From DSVZ01 sp037439785 (GTDB lineage: Bacteria; Verrucomicrobiota; Verrucomicrobiia; Limisphaerales; J093), in the NCBI GenBank assembly GCA_037439785.1, contig JBBIVJ010000022.1, forward strand, positions 1 through 64,000: a stretch of 64,000 nucleotides of DNA, written 5' to 3'. The translations under genes and the position numbers were made by a program. Shown here one piece after another: positions 33,972 through 43,218 of the stretch (position 1 is the stretch's first letter; each line of letters begins with the position of its first letter). The notes under the pieces are model-generated. The model was not told the origin of the DNA. It worked only from the letters and a program-made list of their open reading frames with translations, and did no database searches.

Positions 33972-36900
33972 ATGACGATTACCCTCTCCCTGCTCTCCCG
34001 CCGCTGGCACGGTCTGCCGGTTAGGGCGTGCGCCTGGGTGTGGGGTTTGACCCTCGGCCTCGTCCTGGCCGCCGAGACCGACCCGGCCCTGGTCCTGCAT
34101 TGGAACCTGGACGAGGGCCGCGGCCCCCGCGCGCGCGACCGCCGCGGCGAAGGCGTGCACGGGGAGGTGCGCGCCGCCTGGACCAACTCCCCCGCCGGCC
34201 GCGCGGTGTTCCTGGACGGCACCCCCGGCCGGCTCCTCGCCGCCACCCTCCCACCGGCCCTGCGACCCGGCACCAATTCATGGAGCTTCCTGGTCTGGGT
34301 ACGGCCGATCGAACTCTCCCACCCCGGGGCGATGAACCAGCGTCGCCTCCTCTCCTTCGGCCGGTATCCGGACGCCTCGATTGTGCTGGACCTGACCGGG
34401 GCCGGACAGTGGGCCCCCTACCTGACCTACCGCGAGCCCGGCGGCCGCACCCGCTCGGCCGGCTTCACCGGCTTCCAAAAACTCCGGCCCGGCGCATGGA
34501 CCCATGTGGCCCTGGTGTGTGACCGCTCCGCCGGCCGGATCGAGGGCTATGTCAACGGCGTCAGTGACCGGGCTGCCGCCCTGGGGGCGGACTTTGCCGG
34601 GGACTTTTCCCTCGGCGACCAGCTCACTGTGGGCAGCACCTGGCAGAACTTCTTCGGCGTGGTGGACGAGGTGCAGTTTTACCGGCGCGCGCTCGAGGGA
34701 CGCGAGGTTCGCCGTGAATTCCTCCGCCTGCGCGACCGCTTCGCGCCGGACCTCCCGGCCCCGATGGCCGCGGCCCTGCGGCGCGACCTGGCCGCCGACG
34801 CGCTCGAGGAGGTCGAGCCGCTGTGGCGCCGGGGTCAGTTTGCCGCGGTGCGTCGCCGCCTGACCGACGTGGTGGCGGACCCGCAGACCCCCGCGCCGGT
34901 CCGCAGCCTCGCCCACCTGCGGCTGGCCCGGAGTTTCGCGGCCGAGGGCGACCGCCGCCGGGCGCGCGAGGAGTTCGAGCGCATCGCCAACGAGCCGGCC
35001 TACCCGCGGCCCCACCGCGCGGAGGCCCGCGCCCTGGCAGGGGAACTGGCGACACCCCGCGGCCGCGCCCCGGCCGCACCGGCCCTCACCGGTGTCGAGG
35101 GGGAGGACCGCCGCACCCGGCTGGAGCCGGTCACCACCTTCGCCGCCGAGGTCTTCGTGGGTCCGCGCGGAGATGACCGCCACCCCGGTACCCGCGCCGC
35201 CCCCCTGGCCACCTGGACCGCCGCGCGCGACCGCCTGCGGGCCCTGCGGGCGGAAGGCGTTCGCGGCCCGCTGGCAGTGACGTTGCTGGCCGGCGAGTAC
35301 CCGGTCGCGCAACCGCTCGAACTGGGGCGCGAGGATTCCGGCACGGCCGAAGCGCCGGTGGTGTTCCGCGCCGCCGAACCGGGTCGGGCGGTGCTCTACG
35401 GCGGGCGGCGGCTGGCAGGTTGGCGGCGGGTGAGCGACCCGGCCCTCCGCGCCCGGCTGCCGGCTGAAAGCCGCGACCAGGTTTGGGAATGCGACCTGAC
35501 GGCGCAGGGCGTGACCCGCTTCGACGAGCTGCGGGTGCGCGGTTTCGGGATGCCGCCGGCGCCGCCCACGCTGGAAGTGTTCGCGGGGCCCGAACCGCTG
35601 CGTCCGGCCCGCTGGCCCAACGAGGGGTTCGTGCGCGCCCGCCGCGTGACCGAGCCGGGCTCGGACAACCCGCGGCGGCCGTCGGTCTTCGAGTACGCCG
35701 ATGACCGCCACGCCCGCTGGGCGGGGCTGAGCAACGTCTGGCTGTTCGGTTACTTCCGCTACCTCTGGGCGGATGCCACCCTGCCCGTGGCGTCCATTGA
35801 CCCGGCACGGCGCACGGTGACCACCGCCGAACCGTACCGTTACGGGCGGGGCATGAGTGACGAGCAGGGGGTGATCTACTACGTCTTCAACGTGCTCGAG
35901 GAACTGGACGCCCCCGGCGAATGGTACCTGGACCGCGCGAGCGGCCGCCTTTACGTGTATCCACCCGCGCCGCCAGAACAGGTGCCCCTCGAGATCGGCA
36001 TGTGGAAGCAACCGTTCGTGGTGATGCGGCAGACCGCCCACGTCCGCCTCGAGGGCCTGGTGTTCGACCTGGGCCGCGGCAACGGCCTGCTGCTGGACCA
36101 GTGCGAGCAGTGCGTGATCGCCGGCTGCACCGTCCGCCGCCTGGCCGGCAACGGCATCACGATCCGGGACGGCCGCGCCAACCGGGTGCTCGGCTGTGAT
36201 CTTCACACCCTGGGGCGGCGGGGCGTCGAGGTCTTCGGCGGCGACCGGGCCACCCTCGCGCGCGGTGACCATGTGGTGGAAAACTGTCACATCCACTCGA
36301 TGGGGCGCCTGGACCGCACCTACACCCCGGCCATCCAGCTCGAGGGCGTGGGGCATCGGGTGGCGCACAACCTCCTGCACCACGCCCCCAGCAGCGTCCT
36401 GCGCATCGAGGGCAACGACCACCTCATCGAGTTCAACGACGTGCACAGCGCGGTGCTTGAATCGGACGACCAGGGGGCCATGGAACTGTTCGGCAACCCC
36501 ACCTACCGCGGTGTGGTCTTCCGCTTCAACCGCTTTCAGAACATCGGCAAGCTCGGCTCCGAACCCTGGGTCCACGGCCAGGCGGCGCTCCGCTTCGATG
36601 ACGCCATCAGCGGCATGCTCGTGTACGGGAACCTCTTCGTCCACGCCGCCAGCGGCCACTTCGGTGCCATCCAGATCAACGGCGGCCGCGACAATCTGGT
36701 GGACAACAATCTCTTCGTGGAATGCGCCCGCGGCCTGACCGGTGGCTGGTACCCGGACAACCCGGCCTGGCGCAGCCTCCGCGAAGGCCGCGCCCCGCCC
36801 ACCTTCTTCACCAACGACCTCTACCGCGCCCGCTATCCCGAGCTGGCGCGGATGCTCGAGCCCGACGGCCTCAATCGCGTCTGGCGCAACCTCTTCTTCC

Positions 36901-37157
36901 GCTGCGGCGCCGCGGTGGGTGGCGACCGCGCCCGCTGGGAACTCCTGGACAACGTCGAGTCCCCCCGCGAGGACCCGGGCTTCGTGGATGCCGCCGCCGG
37001 CGATTACCGCTTCCGGCCCGACGCACCGGTGCTGGCCCGCGTGCCCTTCCGCCCCCTGCCCCTGGAGGCCGTGGGGTTGTACGCCGACCCCTACCGCGCC
37101 ACCTGGCCGGTCCAGACCCGACCGGTGCAGCAGCCGCAACACCGCCCCCCCCGCTGA
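33972..37157 (+). CDS. Large secreted LamG plus right-handed beta-helix protein
   Basis: 1061 residues with a signal peptide (WVWGLTLGLVLAAETD). Residues ~40-240 form a LamG/concanavalin-like domain (LVLHWNLDEGRGPRARDRRG, WSFLVWVRP, WTHVALVCDRSAGRIEGYVNG, VDEVQFYRRALEGREV). A helical TPR-like stretch follows (about 255-350). From about residue 400 comes a parallel beta-helix opening with the usual EVFVGPRGDDRHPGT and PLATWTAARDRLRAL, then many NxF/HxIHSMG-type turns. Such proteins bind and often cleave polysaccharides; the catalytic residues cannot be assigned. It may act with the esterase and xylanase genes of the window. Confidence 0.85.
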   Translation: MTITLSLLSRRWHGLPVRACAWVWGLTLGLVLAAETDPALVLHWNLDEGRGPRARDRRGEGVHGEVRAAWTNSPAGRAVFLDGTPGRLLAATLPPALRPGTNSWSFLVWVRPIELSHPGAMNQRRLLSFGRYPDASIVLDLTGAGQWAPYLTYREPGGRTRSAGFTGFQKLRPGAWTHVALVCDRSAGRIEGYVNGVSDRAAALGADFAGDFSLGDQLTVGSTWQNFFGVVDEVQFYRRALEGREVRREFLRLRDRFAPDLPAPMAAALRRDLAADALEEVEPLWRRGQFAAVRRRLTDVVADPQTPAPVRSLAHLRLARSFAAEGDRRRAREEFERIANEPAYPRPHRAEARALAGELATPRGRAPAAPALTGVEGEDRRTRLEPVTTFAAEVFVGPRGDDRHPGTRAAPLATWTAARDRLRALRAEGVRGPLAVTLLAGEYPVAQPLELGREDSGTAEAPVVFRAAEPGRAVLYGGRRLAGWRRVSDPALRARLPAESRDQVWECDLTAQGVTRFDELRVRGFGMPPAPPTLEVFAGPEPLRPARWPNEGFVRARRVTEPGSDNPRRPSVFEYADDRHARWAGLSNVWLFGYFRYLWADATLPVASIDPARRTVTTAEPYRYGRGMSDEQGVIYYVFNVLEELDAPGEWYLDRASGRLYVYPPAPPEQVPLEIGMWKQPFVVMRQTAHVRLEGLVFDLGRGNGLLLDQCEQCVIAGCTVRRLAGNGITIRDGRANRVLGCDLHTLGRRGVEVFGGDRATLARGDHVVENCHIHSMGRLDRTYTPAIQLEGVGHRVAHNLLHHAPSSVLRIEGNDHLIEFNDVHSAVLESDDQGAMELFGNPTYRGVVFRFNRFQNIGKLGSEPWVHGQAALRFDDAISGMLVYGNLFVHAASGHFGAIQINGGRDNLVDNNLFVECARGLTGGWYPDNPAWRSLREGRAPPTFFTNDLYRARYPELARMLEPDGLNRVWRNLFFRCGAAVGGDRARWELLDNVESPREDPGFVDAAAGDYRFRPDAPVLARVPFRPLPLEAVGLYADPYRATWPVQTRPVQQPQHRPPR

Positions 37158-37167
37158 GCCCCGCCTC

Positions 37168-37845
37168 ATGCTCCGACAGGACTACCTCCTGGGCTGGATC
37201 CGCCGCTACCTTCAATGGCTGGCCGAGATCGCCGGCTTCCTCCGCACCGCGGACTATGTGGCGGCCGCGCGCCGGGCCGACCTCGCCCTGCGCGAACTCC
37301 TGGGCCTGGGCGCTGATTCCGTGGTCACCCTCACCGAGGGCGAACTGCTCGCCCGCCTGACCGTGGGCGACCCACCCCCCGTGGTGCGCGACAAGTGCCT
37401 GGTGCTCGCTGCCCTGCTCGAGGCCCTGGCCCGCACGGCCGCGGCGCAAAACGACCCGGCGCGGGCCCGCGAATGCCGGCTCAAGGCCCTCCAGGTCGTG
37501 CTCGGCACTTTTCTCCAGGGTGCCGGCGAGCCGCCCGACTACGCCCCCAGGGTGGAGGACCTGGTGCGCGACCTCGCCGGGACGCCCCTGCCGCCGCACA
37601 CCGAGGCGGCCCTCGTCCTCTATCACGAACAACGCGGCCGCTTCGATCTCGCCGAGGACGCCCTGTTCCGCCTCCTCGAGGCCACCGACCACGCCCCGGA
37701 GGCGCTGGCGATGGGACGGGCCTTTTATGGGCGGCTGCGCAGCCTCAGCGAGGAGGCCCTGGTGGCGGGGGGCCTGTCGCGGGCCGAGGTCGAGGAAGGC
37801 CTGGCCACCTTGGAGGCGCGTACGGCCGCGGCGGGGGGCGATTGA
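37168..37845 (+). CDS. DUF6483-like helical protein
   Basis: 225 residues, helical throughout, starting MLRQDYLLGWIRRYLQWLAE, which matches what I recall of DUF6483 proteins. The middle and C-terminal parts look like tetratricopeptide-type helices (LYHEQRGRFDLAEDALFRLLE). No signal peptide and no catalytic motif. It starts 10 bp after the beta-helix gene, so the two are co-transcribed, but the functions are not obviously linked. Function unknown. Confidence 0.7.
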   Translation: MLRQDYLLGWIRRYLQWLAEIAGFLRTADYVAAARRADLALRELLGLGADSVVTLTEGELLARLTVGDPPPVVRDKCLVLAALLEALARTAAAQNDPARARECRLKALQVVLGTFLQGAGEPPDYAPRVEDLVRDLAGTPLPPHTEAALVLYHEQRGRFDLAEDALFRLLEATDHAPEALAMGRAFYGRLRSLSEEALVAGGLSRAEVEEGLATLEARTAAAGGD

Positions 37846-37876
37846 AGCGGCGGCGCCAGCGGCGGGGGGCAGCCGC

Positions 37877-39316
37877 TCAGGCCCGGGGGGAACTCACGGG
37901 CGTTTCCGCCGGCACCGGCTCGACCACGGCCTCCCGGCCGCTGAAGCCGATGATGCGGACGCGCGTGCCCTTTTCGACCAGGTCGCCCTGCGTGACCACG
38001 TCCAGCACCTCGTCGCCAAAGCGGGCCTTGCCGCCGGGGTGCAGGGCGGAGAGCGCTTCCCCTACCCCCCCCTGCCTGCGCCGGTGCAGCTCGGCGGCCT
38101 GCCGCACCTCCTGCATGCCGCTGGCCGAACGGGAAACCAGCACCCCGTACAGCGGCGTGCGCGGCAGCAGCCGCCCCAGCAGGAGGATCAGCACCACCGT
38201 CCCCACCGCGGCGTAGAAGAGGTCCCAGAGCGGCGCCTGCAACTGGGGCAGAGTGGGCAGCGCCGGCATCCCGGGGTAGCGATCTACCATGGCCATCACC
38301 ACCGTCACCAGCATCAACAGGATGCCCGTCAACCCCAGCAGCGTCGTGCCGGGCAGGACAAACAACTCCAACACCACCAGCGCCAGGCCCAGCACAAACA
38401 GCAGCGGCCACTCCAGGCCGGAGAGGCCGGCGATGTAGCTGCCCAGGAAGTACAGCGCGAAGGCCGCCAGCCCCACCATGCCCGGCAGCCCGAAGCCGGG
38501 GGTCTTCATCTCGAGGTAAAGCCCGGCCGCCCCCACGATCAACCAGAGCCAGTTCAGCGAGTTGATCCAGATCGCCAGTTGCTCCGCGCCGGTCGGCTCG
38601 ATGCGGATGACCCGTGCCCCGGCCAGGCCCAGCCGCCGCAGCAACTCCTCGAGGCCCTCGACGGTGCCCGAGGAGAGCAGCGGCCGCGGCGGATTGCCGT
38701 AGGTCCGGGCCGCCTCGGTGTCGGTGAGGGTGAGGATGTCGCCTTTGCGGTTGATCACCTGGCCGTCAATGATGACCTCGCGGTTGCGGTCAATCATGGC
38801 CTCGATGACCTCGAGGTTGTAGCCGTGTTTCTCGGCCTGGCTGCGCACCTGGGCGCGGATGGCCGAGTTCATCTTGGCCTCCATCGTGGCCGGCATCTCC
38901 TGCACCCCGGCGCCGGGGAGCATGAGGATGGGCGCGGCGGCGCCGATGACGCTCTGCGGCACCATGTAGATTTGCTCGGTGGCCACCGCGATGAAGGCCC
39001 CGGCCGAAAAGGCGCGGTCGTTGACCAGGGTGACCTTGCGGCCCTTGAACTGGCCCAGGATGCGGATGATCTCCTCGGTCACGTCCACCCGCCCGCCGTC
39101 GGTCCGCATGTCCAGCACCAGCAGGTCCGAGCGCTGCTCGAGGGCCTGCTTGACCCCCCGCCGCACCAGGTAGGTCAGCGGGGGCATGATGTCTTCCCGG
39201 ATGGGCAGGACGTGCACCAGCCGGGGGGTGTCCGCGGGCGGCCCTTGCAGGGACGGCTCGCCCGCGGCCCCGCTCAGGGCCAACACCAGCGGAAGCCAAC
39301 CTCCGGTCCAGATCAT
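37877..39316 (-). CDS. NfeD-family membrane serine protease (ClpP-like domain plus NfeD)
   Basis: 479 residues. A signal peptide leads to a ClpP/crotonase-fold protease domain with SAGAFIAVA (catalytic Ser) and the lysine in ATMEAKMNSA. Four or five membrane helices follow (about residues 250-400), and a C-terminal OB-fold NfeD domain ends the protein (GKARFGDEVLDVVTQGDLVEKG). Such proteases act with stomatin/prohibitin-like partners on membrane quality control. No stomatin gene is adjacent. The gene is preceded by its own promoter and then a UspA gene. Confidence 0.9.
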   Translation of the reverse strand: MIWTGGWLPLVLALSGAAGEPSLQGPPADTPRLVHVLPIREDIMPPLTYLVRRGVKQALEQRSDLLVLDMRTDGGRVDVTEEIIRILGQFKGRKVTLVNDRAFSAGAFIAVATEQIYMVPQSVIGAAAPILMLPGAGVQEMPATMEAKMNSAIRAQVRSQAEKHGYNLEVIEAMIDRNREVIIDGQVINRKGDILTLTDTEAARTYGNPPRPLLSSGTVEGLEELLRRLGLAGARVIRIEPTGAEQLAIWINSLNWLWLIVGAAGLYLEMKTPGFGLPGMVGLAAFALYFLGSYIAGLSGLEWPLLFVLGLALVVLELFVLPGTTLLGLTGILLMLVTVVMAMVDRYPGMPALPTLPQLQAPLWDLFYAAVGTVVLILLLGRLLPRTPLYGVLVSRSASGMQEVRQAAELHRRRQGGVGEALSALHPGGKARFGDEVLDVVTQGDLVEKGTRVRIIGFSGREAVVEPVPAETPVSSPRA

Positions 39317-39322
39317 GCCATC

Positions 39323-39351
39323 ACCTTACGCCGACGTCACCGCCGCGGCAA
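39323..39351 (-). promoter_or_regulatory. nfeD promoter, probably leaderless
   Basis: Minus-strand TTGCCG, 17-bp spacer, TAAGGT, then 6 bp to the ATG at 39316. Confidence 0.5.
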
Positions 39352-39362
39352 GGCGGCCGCGC

Positions 39363-40358
39363 TCAGTCCGGTCCGTGCCGGATCACCAGCACCGTCCCCG
39401 GGGCATGGCGGAGGATGCGCTCGGCGGTGCTCCCCAGCAGGATGTGCTTGAGCCCGGTGTGCCCGTGCGTGCCGGCCACGATCAGGTCCACCGGCTCGCG
39501 CCGGGACACTTCCACCACCTCGTGCCACGGCACGCCCGCCAGCAGGCGCGTGGCCACCCGCAGCCCGGCGGCGCGCAGCTCCGTGGCGGTCTTTTCCAAC
39601 TGCTCCTGGACGCTCTTGCGCGCGTTGTCCTCGAAGGCCCGGGTGTCCACCTGCGCCAGGTTCGGGTCCACAAACACCGGCTCGCTCACGTGGACCAGTA
39701 TCACCTCGAGCTCGAAGCGCGCCGCCATCTGTCGCGCGTAGGCCAGCGCCTCCCGCGAAGGCTCGGAGAAATCCAGCGGCATGAGCAACCGCCGCCGCGG
39801 AAACACCGCCCGCGCGGCGTCCGGCCCCGCGGCCGCCGCGGCCGCCTCCCCCGCCGCCGGCGCGCGCACCACCCAGACCGGGCAGGGGGCATGGCGGACC
39901 ACCCGCTCGGCGGTGCTGCCCAGCAACACATGCTTCAGCCCGGTGAACCCGTGCGTGGTCACCACTGCCAGATCGGCCGCCACCGCCCGCGCCGCCTCCG
40001 CGATCTCCAGAAACGGCCGGCCCACCCGCAGCCGGGCCTCCGCCGCCAGCCCGCGCGAACGGAGGTTCTGGACCAGCTCGTCCAGCCGCTGCCGCGCGCC
40101 CTGGTGCAGGCCGGCCTCGACCTCCCCGGAGAGCACCGGCGCGTAGCCCAGGTCGGTCGGGTAGGCGATGGGCTCGGCCACATGTAACAGGCAGAGCGTG
40201 GCCCCGCCCAGGCGGGCCAGCGCCTCGGCGGTGGGCAGGGCCTGAAAGCTGTGCGCCGACAGGTCCAGCGGCAGCAGGATGCGCCGCGGGGGGAAATGCG
40301 CCCGGGCCGGGGGGCGTTCGCCGGCCGGGGTTTCAGGGGTGGCGGGGAGGGCACTCAT
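39363..40358 (-). CDS. Tandem universal stress protein
   Basis: 331 residues made of two UspA domains. The first is about residues 25-175 and the second about 190-331. Each ends with the ATP-binding pattern: VVTTHGFTGLKHVLLGSTAERVVRHAPCPV in domain 1 and IVAGTHGHTGLKHILLGSTAERILRHAP in domain 2 (GxxGxnG...GS(T)). Usp tandem proteins are cytoplasmic nucleotide-binding stress proteins. The very similar second half suggests internal duplication. ATG 40358 is supported by a promoter at 40382-40409. Confidence 0.92.
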   Translation of the reverse strand: MSALPATPETPAGERPPARAHFPPRRILLPLDLSAHSFQALPTAEALARLGGATLCLLHVAEPIAYPTDLGYAPVLSGEVEAGLHQGARQRLDELVQNLRSRGLAAEARLRVGRPFLEIAEAARAVAADLAVVTTHGFTGLKHVLLGSTAERVVRHAPCPVWVVRAPAAGEAAAAAAGPDAARAVFPRRRLLMPLDFSEPSREALAYARQMAARFELEVILVHVSEPVFVDPNLAQVDTRAFEDNARKSVQEQLEKTATELRAAGLRVATRLLAGVPWHEVVEVSRREPVDLIVAGTHGHTGLKHILLGSTAERILRHAPGTVLVIRHGPD

Positions 40359-40381
40359 GGCAGGTGTGGTGTCTGGCGCAA

Positions 40382-40409
40382 CCTTACCGAGGGCGGGTGA
40401 TTTCTCAAC
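40382..40409 (-). promoter_or_regulatory. Promoter candidate of the UspA tandem gene
   Basis: Minus-strand TTGAGA, 16-bp spacer, TAAGGT. The leader to the ATG at 40358 is about 17 nt. Confidence 0.4.
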
Positions 40410-40507
40410 CCCCTGTCTGCCGACCCTCGCACCCCCGCGGCGGCGTTCCGGGCACAGCACCTGCTAGGTTCAGTCCGGCCGCGGCCCCCCGGCCGCCGAA
40501 GCAAGCT

Positions 40508-40840
40508 ATGGCTGATTCCTCGCTCTCGCCGCCCTCCCCGGCGCCCGGCCGGGCGGTGCCCCGCTCCTCGGCCCGGCGCATGACCAAGCCGGTCACCTTC
40601 ATCCTCTCCGCTCCCGCCGCCCGTCAGGTCAGCCTGGTGGGTGACTTCAACGGCTGGCAGCCGGACACCCACCCCATGCAACGCCAGCCCGACGGCGCCT
40701 GGATCGCCCAGGTGCCGCTGCACCACGGCCATCACCTGTACCGCTACCTGGTGGACGGCCGGCCGGTGCTGGACCCCCGCGCCCAGGGCGTGGCGCGGGA
40801 CGCCCGGAATGAGCCGGCCTCGGTGCGGGCGGTGAGTTGA
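40508..40840 (+). CDS. Small stand-alone CBM48/AMPK-like glycogen-binding protein
   Basis: 110 residues. After a Ser/Pro-rich lead of about 25 residues comes one CBM48 domain: VTFILSAPAARQVSLVGDFNGWQPDTHPM, then WIAQVPLHHGHHLYRYLVDG. The WQP and YRYLVDG residues correspond to the sugar-binding surface of glycogen-branching-enzyme and AMPK-beta modules. No catalytic domain is attached. It probably targets glycogen or serves as a regulatory subunit, by analogy with AMPK beta. Convergent with the Nudix-TadA gene. Confidence 0.82.
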   Translation: MADSSLSPPSPAPGRAVPRSSARRMTKPVTFILSAPAARQVSLVGDFNGWQPDTHPMQRQPDGAWIAQVPLHHGHHLYRYLVDGRPVLDPRAQGVARDARNEPASVRAVS

Positions 40841-40843
40841 CTC

Positions 40844-42022
40844 CTACCGCGTCGGGCCTTCCTCGCCGTTCTTGCCGGCGCGCCGGGTGTGGAAGAAGTC
40901 CCGGAGCAGGCGCTGGCACTCCTCCTGCCGCACGCCGGCGGTGACCTGGCAACGGTGGTTGGCCGCGGAGCACTGGAGGAGATTGAGCGCGCCGCCGGCC
41001 GCGCCCACCTTGGGGTCCGGCGCACCGAAGACCACCCGCCCGACCCGCGCCTGGACGATGGCCCCGGCGCACATCGGGCAGGGCTCCTTGGTCACGTAGA
41101 GGGTGCAGGCGTTCAGGCGCCAGTCGCCCAGCGCGGCCTGGGCCTGGGTCAGCGCCAGCATCTCCGCGTGGGCCGTGGCGTCTTTGAGCAGCTCGACCTG
41201 GTTGTGGGCGCGCGCGATGACCCGCCCGGCATGGGTGATGACCGCCCCCACCGGTACTTCCGCCGCCGCCGCGGCCTTGCGCGCCTGGCGCAGGGCTTCG
41301 TCCATGAAGTGCGCGTCGCTGTGCAGGTCAATGACCGGTTCGCCTTCCCCGCCGACCTCGGCAGAAGCCTGACCCCGACGCCGATTTAAGGAGGCGGCCT
41401 GTTCGGAGGCGGCTTCCCCGCCTTCCGCCGCGGCGGGGGGAGAAGGCAGGCTGTCGGCGGGGCCGGCCCCGGCGGCGAACGCGCTTTCCGCCGGCGAACC
41501 TGCCGGGAGCCGGTCGCTGGCGGGCCGGCGTTTGCGGGTCTCCTCCACCAGCCAGTCGCGGCGGCCATCCGGATGCACACGGCAGTGGGCGGCAAAGAAC
41601 CCGCCGCGGTGGCGCCAGAACAGCGGCCAGATCATTTCCCGGTCGGTGGCCGGCACGGCCAGCCCGGCGAGGGCGGCGCGGGCAAAGAAGGCAAAGCGGC
41701 CTTCGCGCCCGGTCGGGGGGAGGCGGTCGAGGCGGGGCTTGACCTCGAAGAGGAACATCAGCCAGTGGGCCTGGCCTTCGTAGCCGTGTTCGCTGACCAA
41801 CCCGGCCAGGTGGAGGTCGCGGGGGGTCAATTCCAGCCCCAGTTCTTCCCGCGCCTCGCGGCAGGCGCAGGCGTAGGGGGACTCGCCCCGGCCGGTGTGG
41901 AGCTTGCCCCCGGGCGGACTCCAGAGGCCGCGGTTGGGCGCGCGGGCGCGCTCGAGCAGGAGGACCTCGCCGCGGCGGTTGAAGCAGTACAGCAGGGTGG
42001 AAATGCGGTGGGGCAGGCCCAT
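40844..42022 (-). CDS. tadA: Nudix hydrolase fused to tRNA adenosine deaminase TadA
   Basis: 392 residues in one frame. Residues ~1-160 are a Nudix domain whose box (ESPYACACREAREELGL) keeps REAxEELG but has two extra residues before the first Glu (GGKLHTGRGE). A disordered linker (about 161-238) joins it to a complete TadA domain (about 240-392) with the zinc-binding HAEMLAL and PCPMCAGAI and the proton-shuttle Glu in HAE. TadA converts A34 to inosine in tRNA-Arg(ACG). The Nudix domain may act on an oxidised nucleotide. It starts 5 bp after dxr, so it is the third gene of the cdsA-dxr unit. Confidence 0.85.
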   Translation of the reverse strand: MGLPHRISTLLYCFNRRGEVLLLERARAPNRGLWSPPGGKLHTGRGESPYACACREAREELGLELTPRDLHLAGLVSEHGYEGQAHWLMFLFEVKPRLDRLPPTGREGRFAFFARAALAGLAVPATDREMIWPLFWRHRGGFFAAHCRVHPDGRRDWLVEETRKRRPASDRLPAGSPAESAFAAGAGPADSLPSPPAAAEGGEAASEQAASLNRRRGQASAEVGGEGEPVIDLHSDAHFMDEALRQARKAAAAAEVPVGAVITHAGRVIARAHNQVELLKDATAHAEMLALTQAQAALGDWRLNACTLYVTKEPCPMCAGAIVQARVGRVVFGAPDPKVGAAGGALNLLQCSAANHRCQVTAGVRQEECQRLLRDFFHTRRAGKNGEEGPTR

Positions 42023-42027
42023 GCGGA

Positions 42028-43170
42028 TCAAAGGCCGGCGCGGGCGGTGGCGCGCGCCCAGGCGTCGGCCTCCAGGAGTTGGTCGAGGGTGGGATGCTCG
42101 ATCACCGCGTGGCGGTCCATGATCCGCGCCACGGTGGTGGAGATGTCCGGGAACCGGATACGCCGCTGGCAGAAGGCCTCGACGGCGACCTCGTTGGCGG
42201 CATTGAGCACGGCGGGCAGGGTGCCGCCCACCAGACCGGCCCGTCGGGCCAGGCGCAGGGCCGGGAAGCGGTCCTCGTCCGGCGCCTCGAAGGTCAGTTG
42301 GCCGATGCGGGCGAAATCGGTCTGCACCCGCTCGCTGGGCACCCGATCCGGATAGGTCAGGGCGCACTGGATGGGCAGGCACATGTCGGGGGTGGAGAGC
42401 TGGGCCAGCAGCGAGCCGTCCACGAACTCGACCATCGAGTGCACCACGCTCTGGGGGTGCACCAGCACGCCCACCCGCAGCAGGTCCACGTCGAAGAGCC
42501 AGCGCGCCTCGATCATCTCCAGGCCCTTGTTGAAGAGCGTGGCCGAGTCAATGGTGATCTTGCGGCCCATCACCCAGGACGGATGCGCCAGGGCGCGCTC
42601 GACCGTGATGGCCTCGAACTCCTCCCCGGGGGTCTGGCGGAACGGCCCCCCCGAGGCGGTCAGCCAGAGCCGGCGCACCGAGGCCGCCGGCCGGCCGTCC
42701 AGGCACTGGAAAATGGCCGAGTGCTCGCTGTCCACCGGCAACACCCGCACGCCGTGCCGGCGCGCCTCGGCCATGACAATCTCCCCCGCCAGGACCAGGA
42801 TTTCCTTCGAGGCCACGGCGATGTCCTTGCCGGCGCGGATGGCCGCGAGGGCGGGCGCCAGCCCGGCCGTGCCCACAATGGCGATCAGCACGATGTCCGC
42901 CCCCGGCCAGGTGGCCAGGCGTACCAGGCCTTCGGGGCCGGCGAAGACCTGCGGGGGACCCTCCACCGCCCGGGCCAGCTCGGCGGCGGCGGCCGGGTCG
43001 CTCAGGCAGACGGCCTCGGGCTGGAAGCGGTGGATTTGCTGCACCAGTGCGGGGGCGTTGCGGCCCGCGGCCAGTCCCACCAGGCGCAGGCGGTCGGGCA
43101 GGTCGGCCACCACCTTGAGGGTGCTGGTGCCGATCGAGCCGGTGCTGCCGAGCAGGACGACGTTTTTCAT
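42028..43170 (-). CDS. dxr: 1-deoxy-D-xylulose 5-phosphate reductoisomerase
   Basis: 380 residues, the second step of the MEP isoprenoid pathway (DXP to MEP, NADPH-dependent). Motifs: LLGSTGSIGTSTL (NADPH binding), ASKEILVLAGE, LPVDSEHSAIFQ, LTASGGPFR, HPSWVMGRKITIDSATLFNKGLE and HPQSVVHSMVEF. The lysine and glutamate metal ligands in these segments are intact. Located between cdsA (48 bp) and the Nudix-TadA gene (5 bp). Confidence 0.97.
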   Translation of the reverse strand: MKNVVLLGSTGSIGTSTLKVVADLPDRLRLVGLAAGRNAPALVQQIHRFQPEAVCLSDPAAAAELARAVEGPPQVFAGPEGLVRLATWPGADIVLIAIVGTAGLAPALAAIRAGKDIAVASKEILVLAGEIVMAEARRHGVRVLPVDSEHSAIFQCLDGRPAASVRRLWLTASGGPFRQTPGEEFEAITVERALAHPSWVMGRKITIDSATLFNKGLEMIEARWLFDVDLLRVGVLVHPQSVVHSMVEFVDGSLLAQLSTPDMCLPIQCALTYPDRVPSERVQTDFARIGQLTFEAPDEDRFPALRLARRAGLVGGTLPAVLNAANEVAVEAFCQRRIRFPDISTTVARIMDRHAVIEHPTLDQLLEADAWARATARAGL

Positions 43171-43218
43171 GCCACGCGCCTCAGGCTACCGCAGCCGACC
43201 GGGGGCCGGAAGCCGCCT

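Noticed and set aside
34278..37169. A 963-codon minus-strand frame opposite the beta-helix gene
   Set aside because: Antisense artefact of G+C bias; the plus strand has a signal peptide and clear domains.
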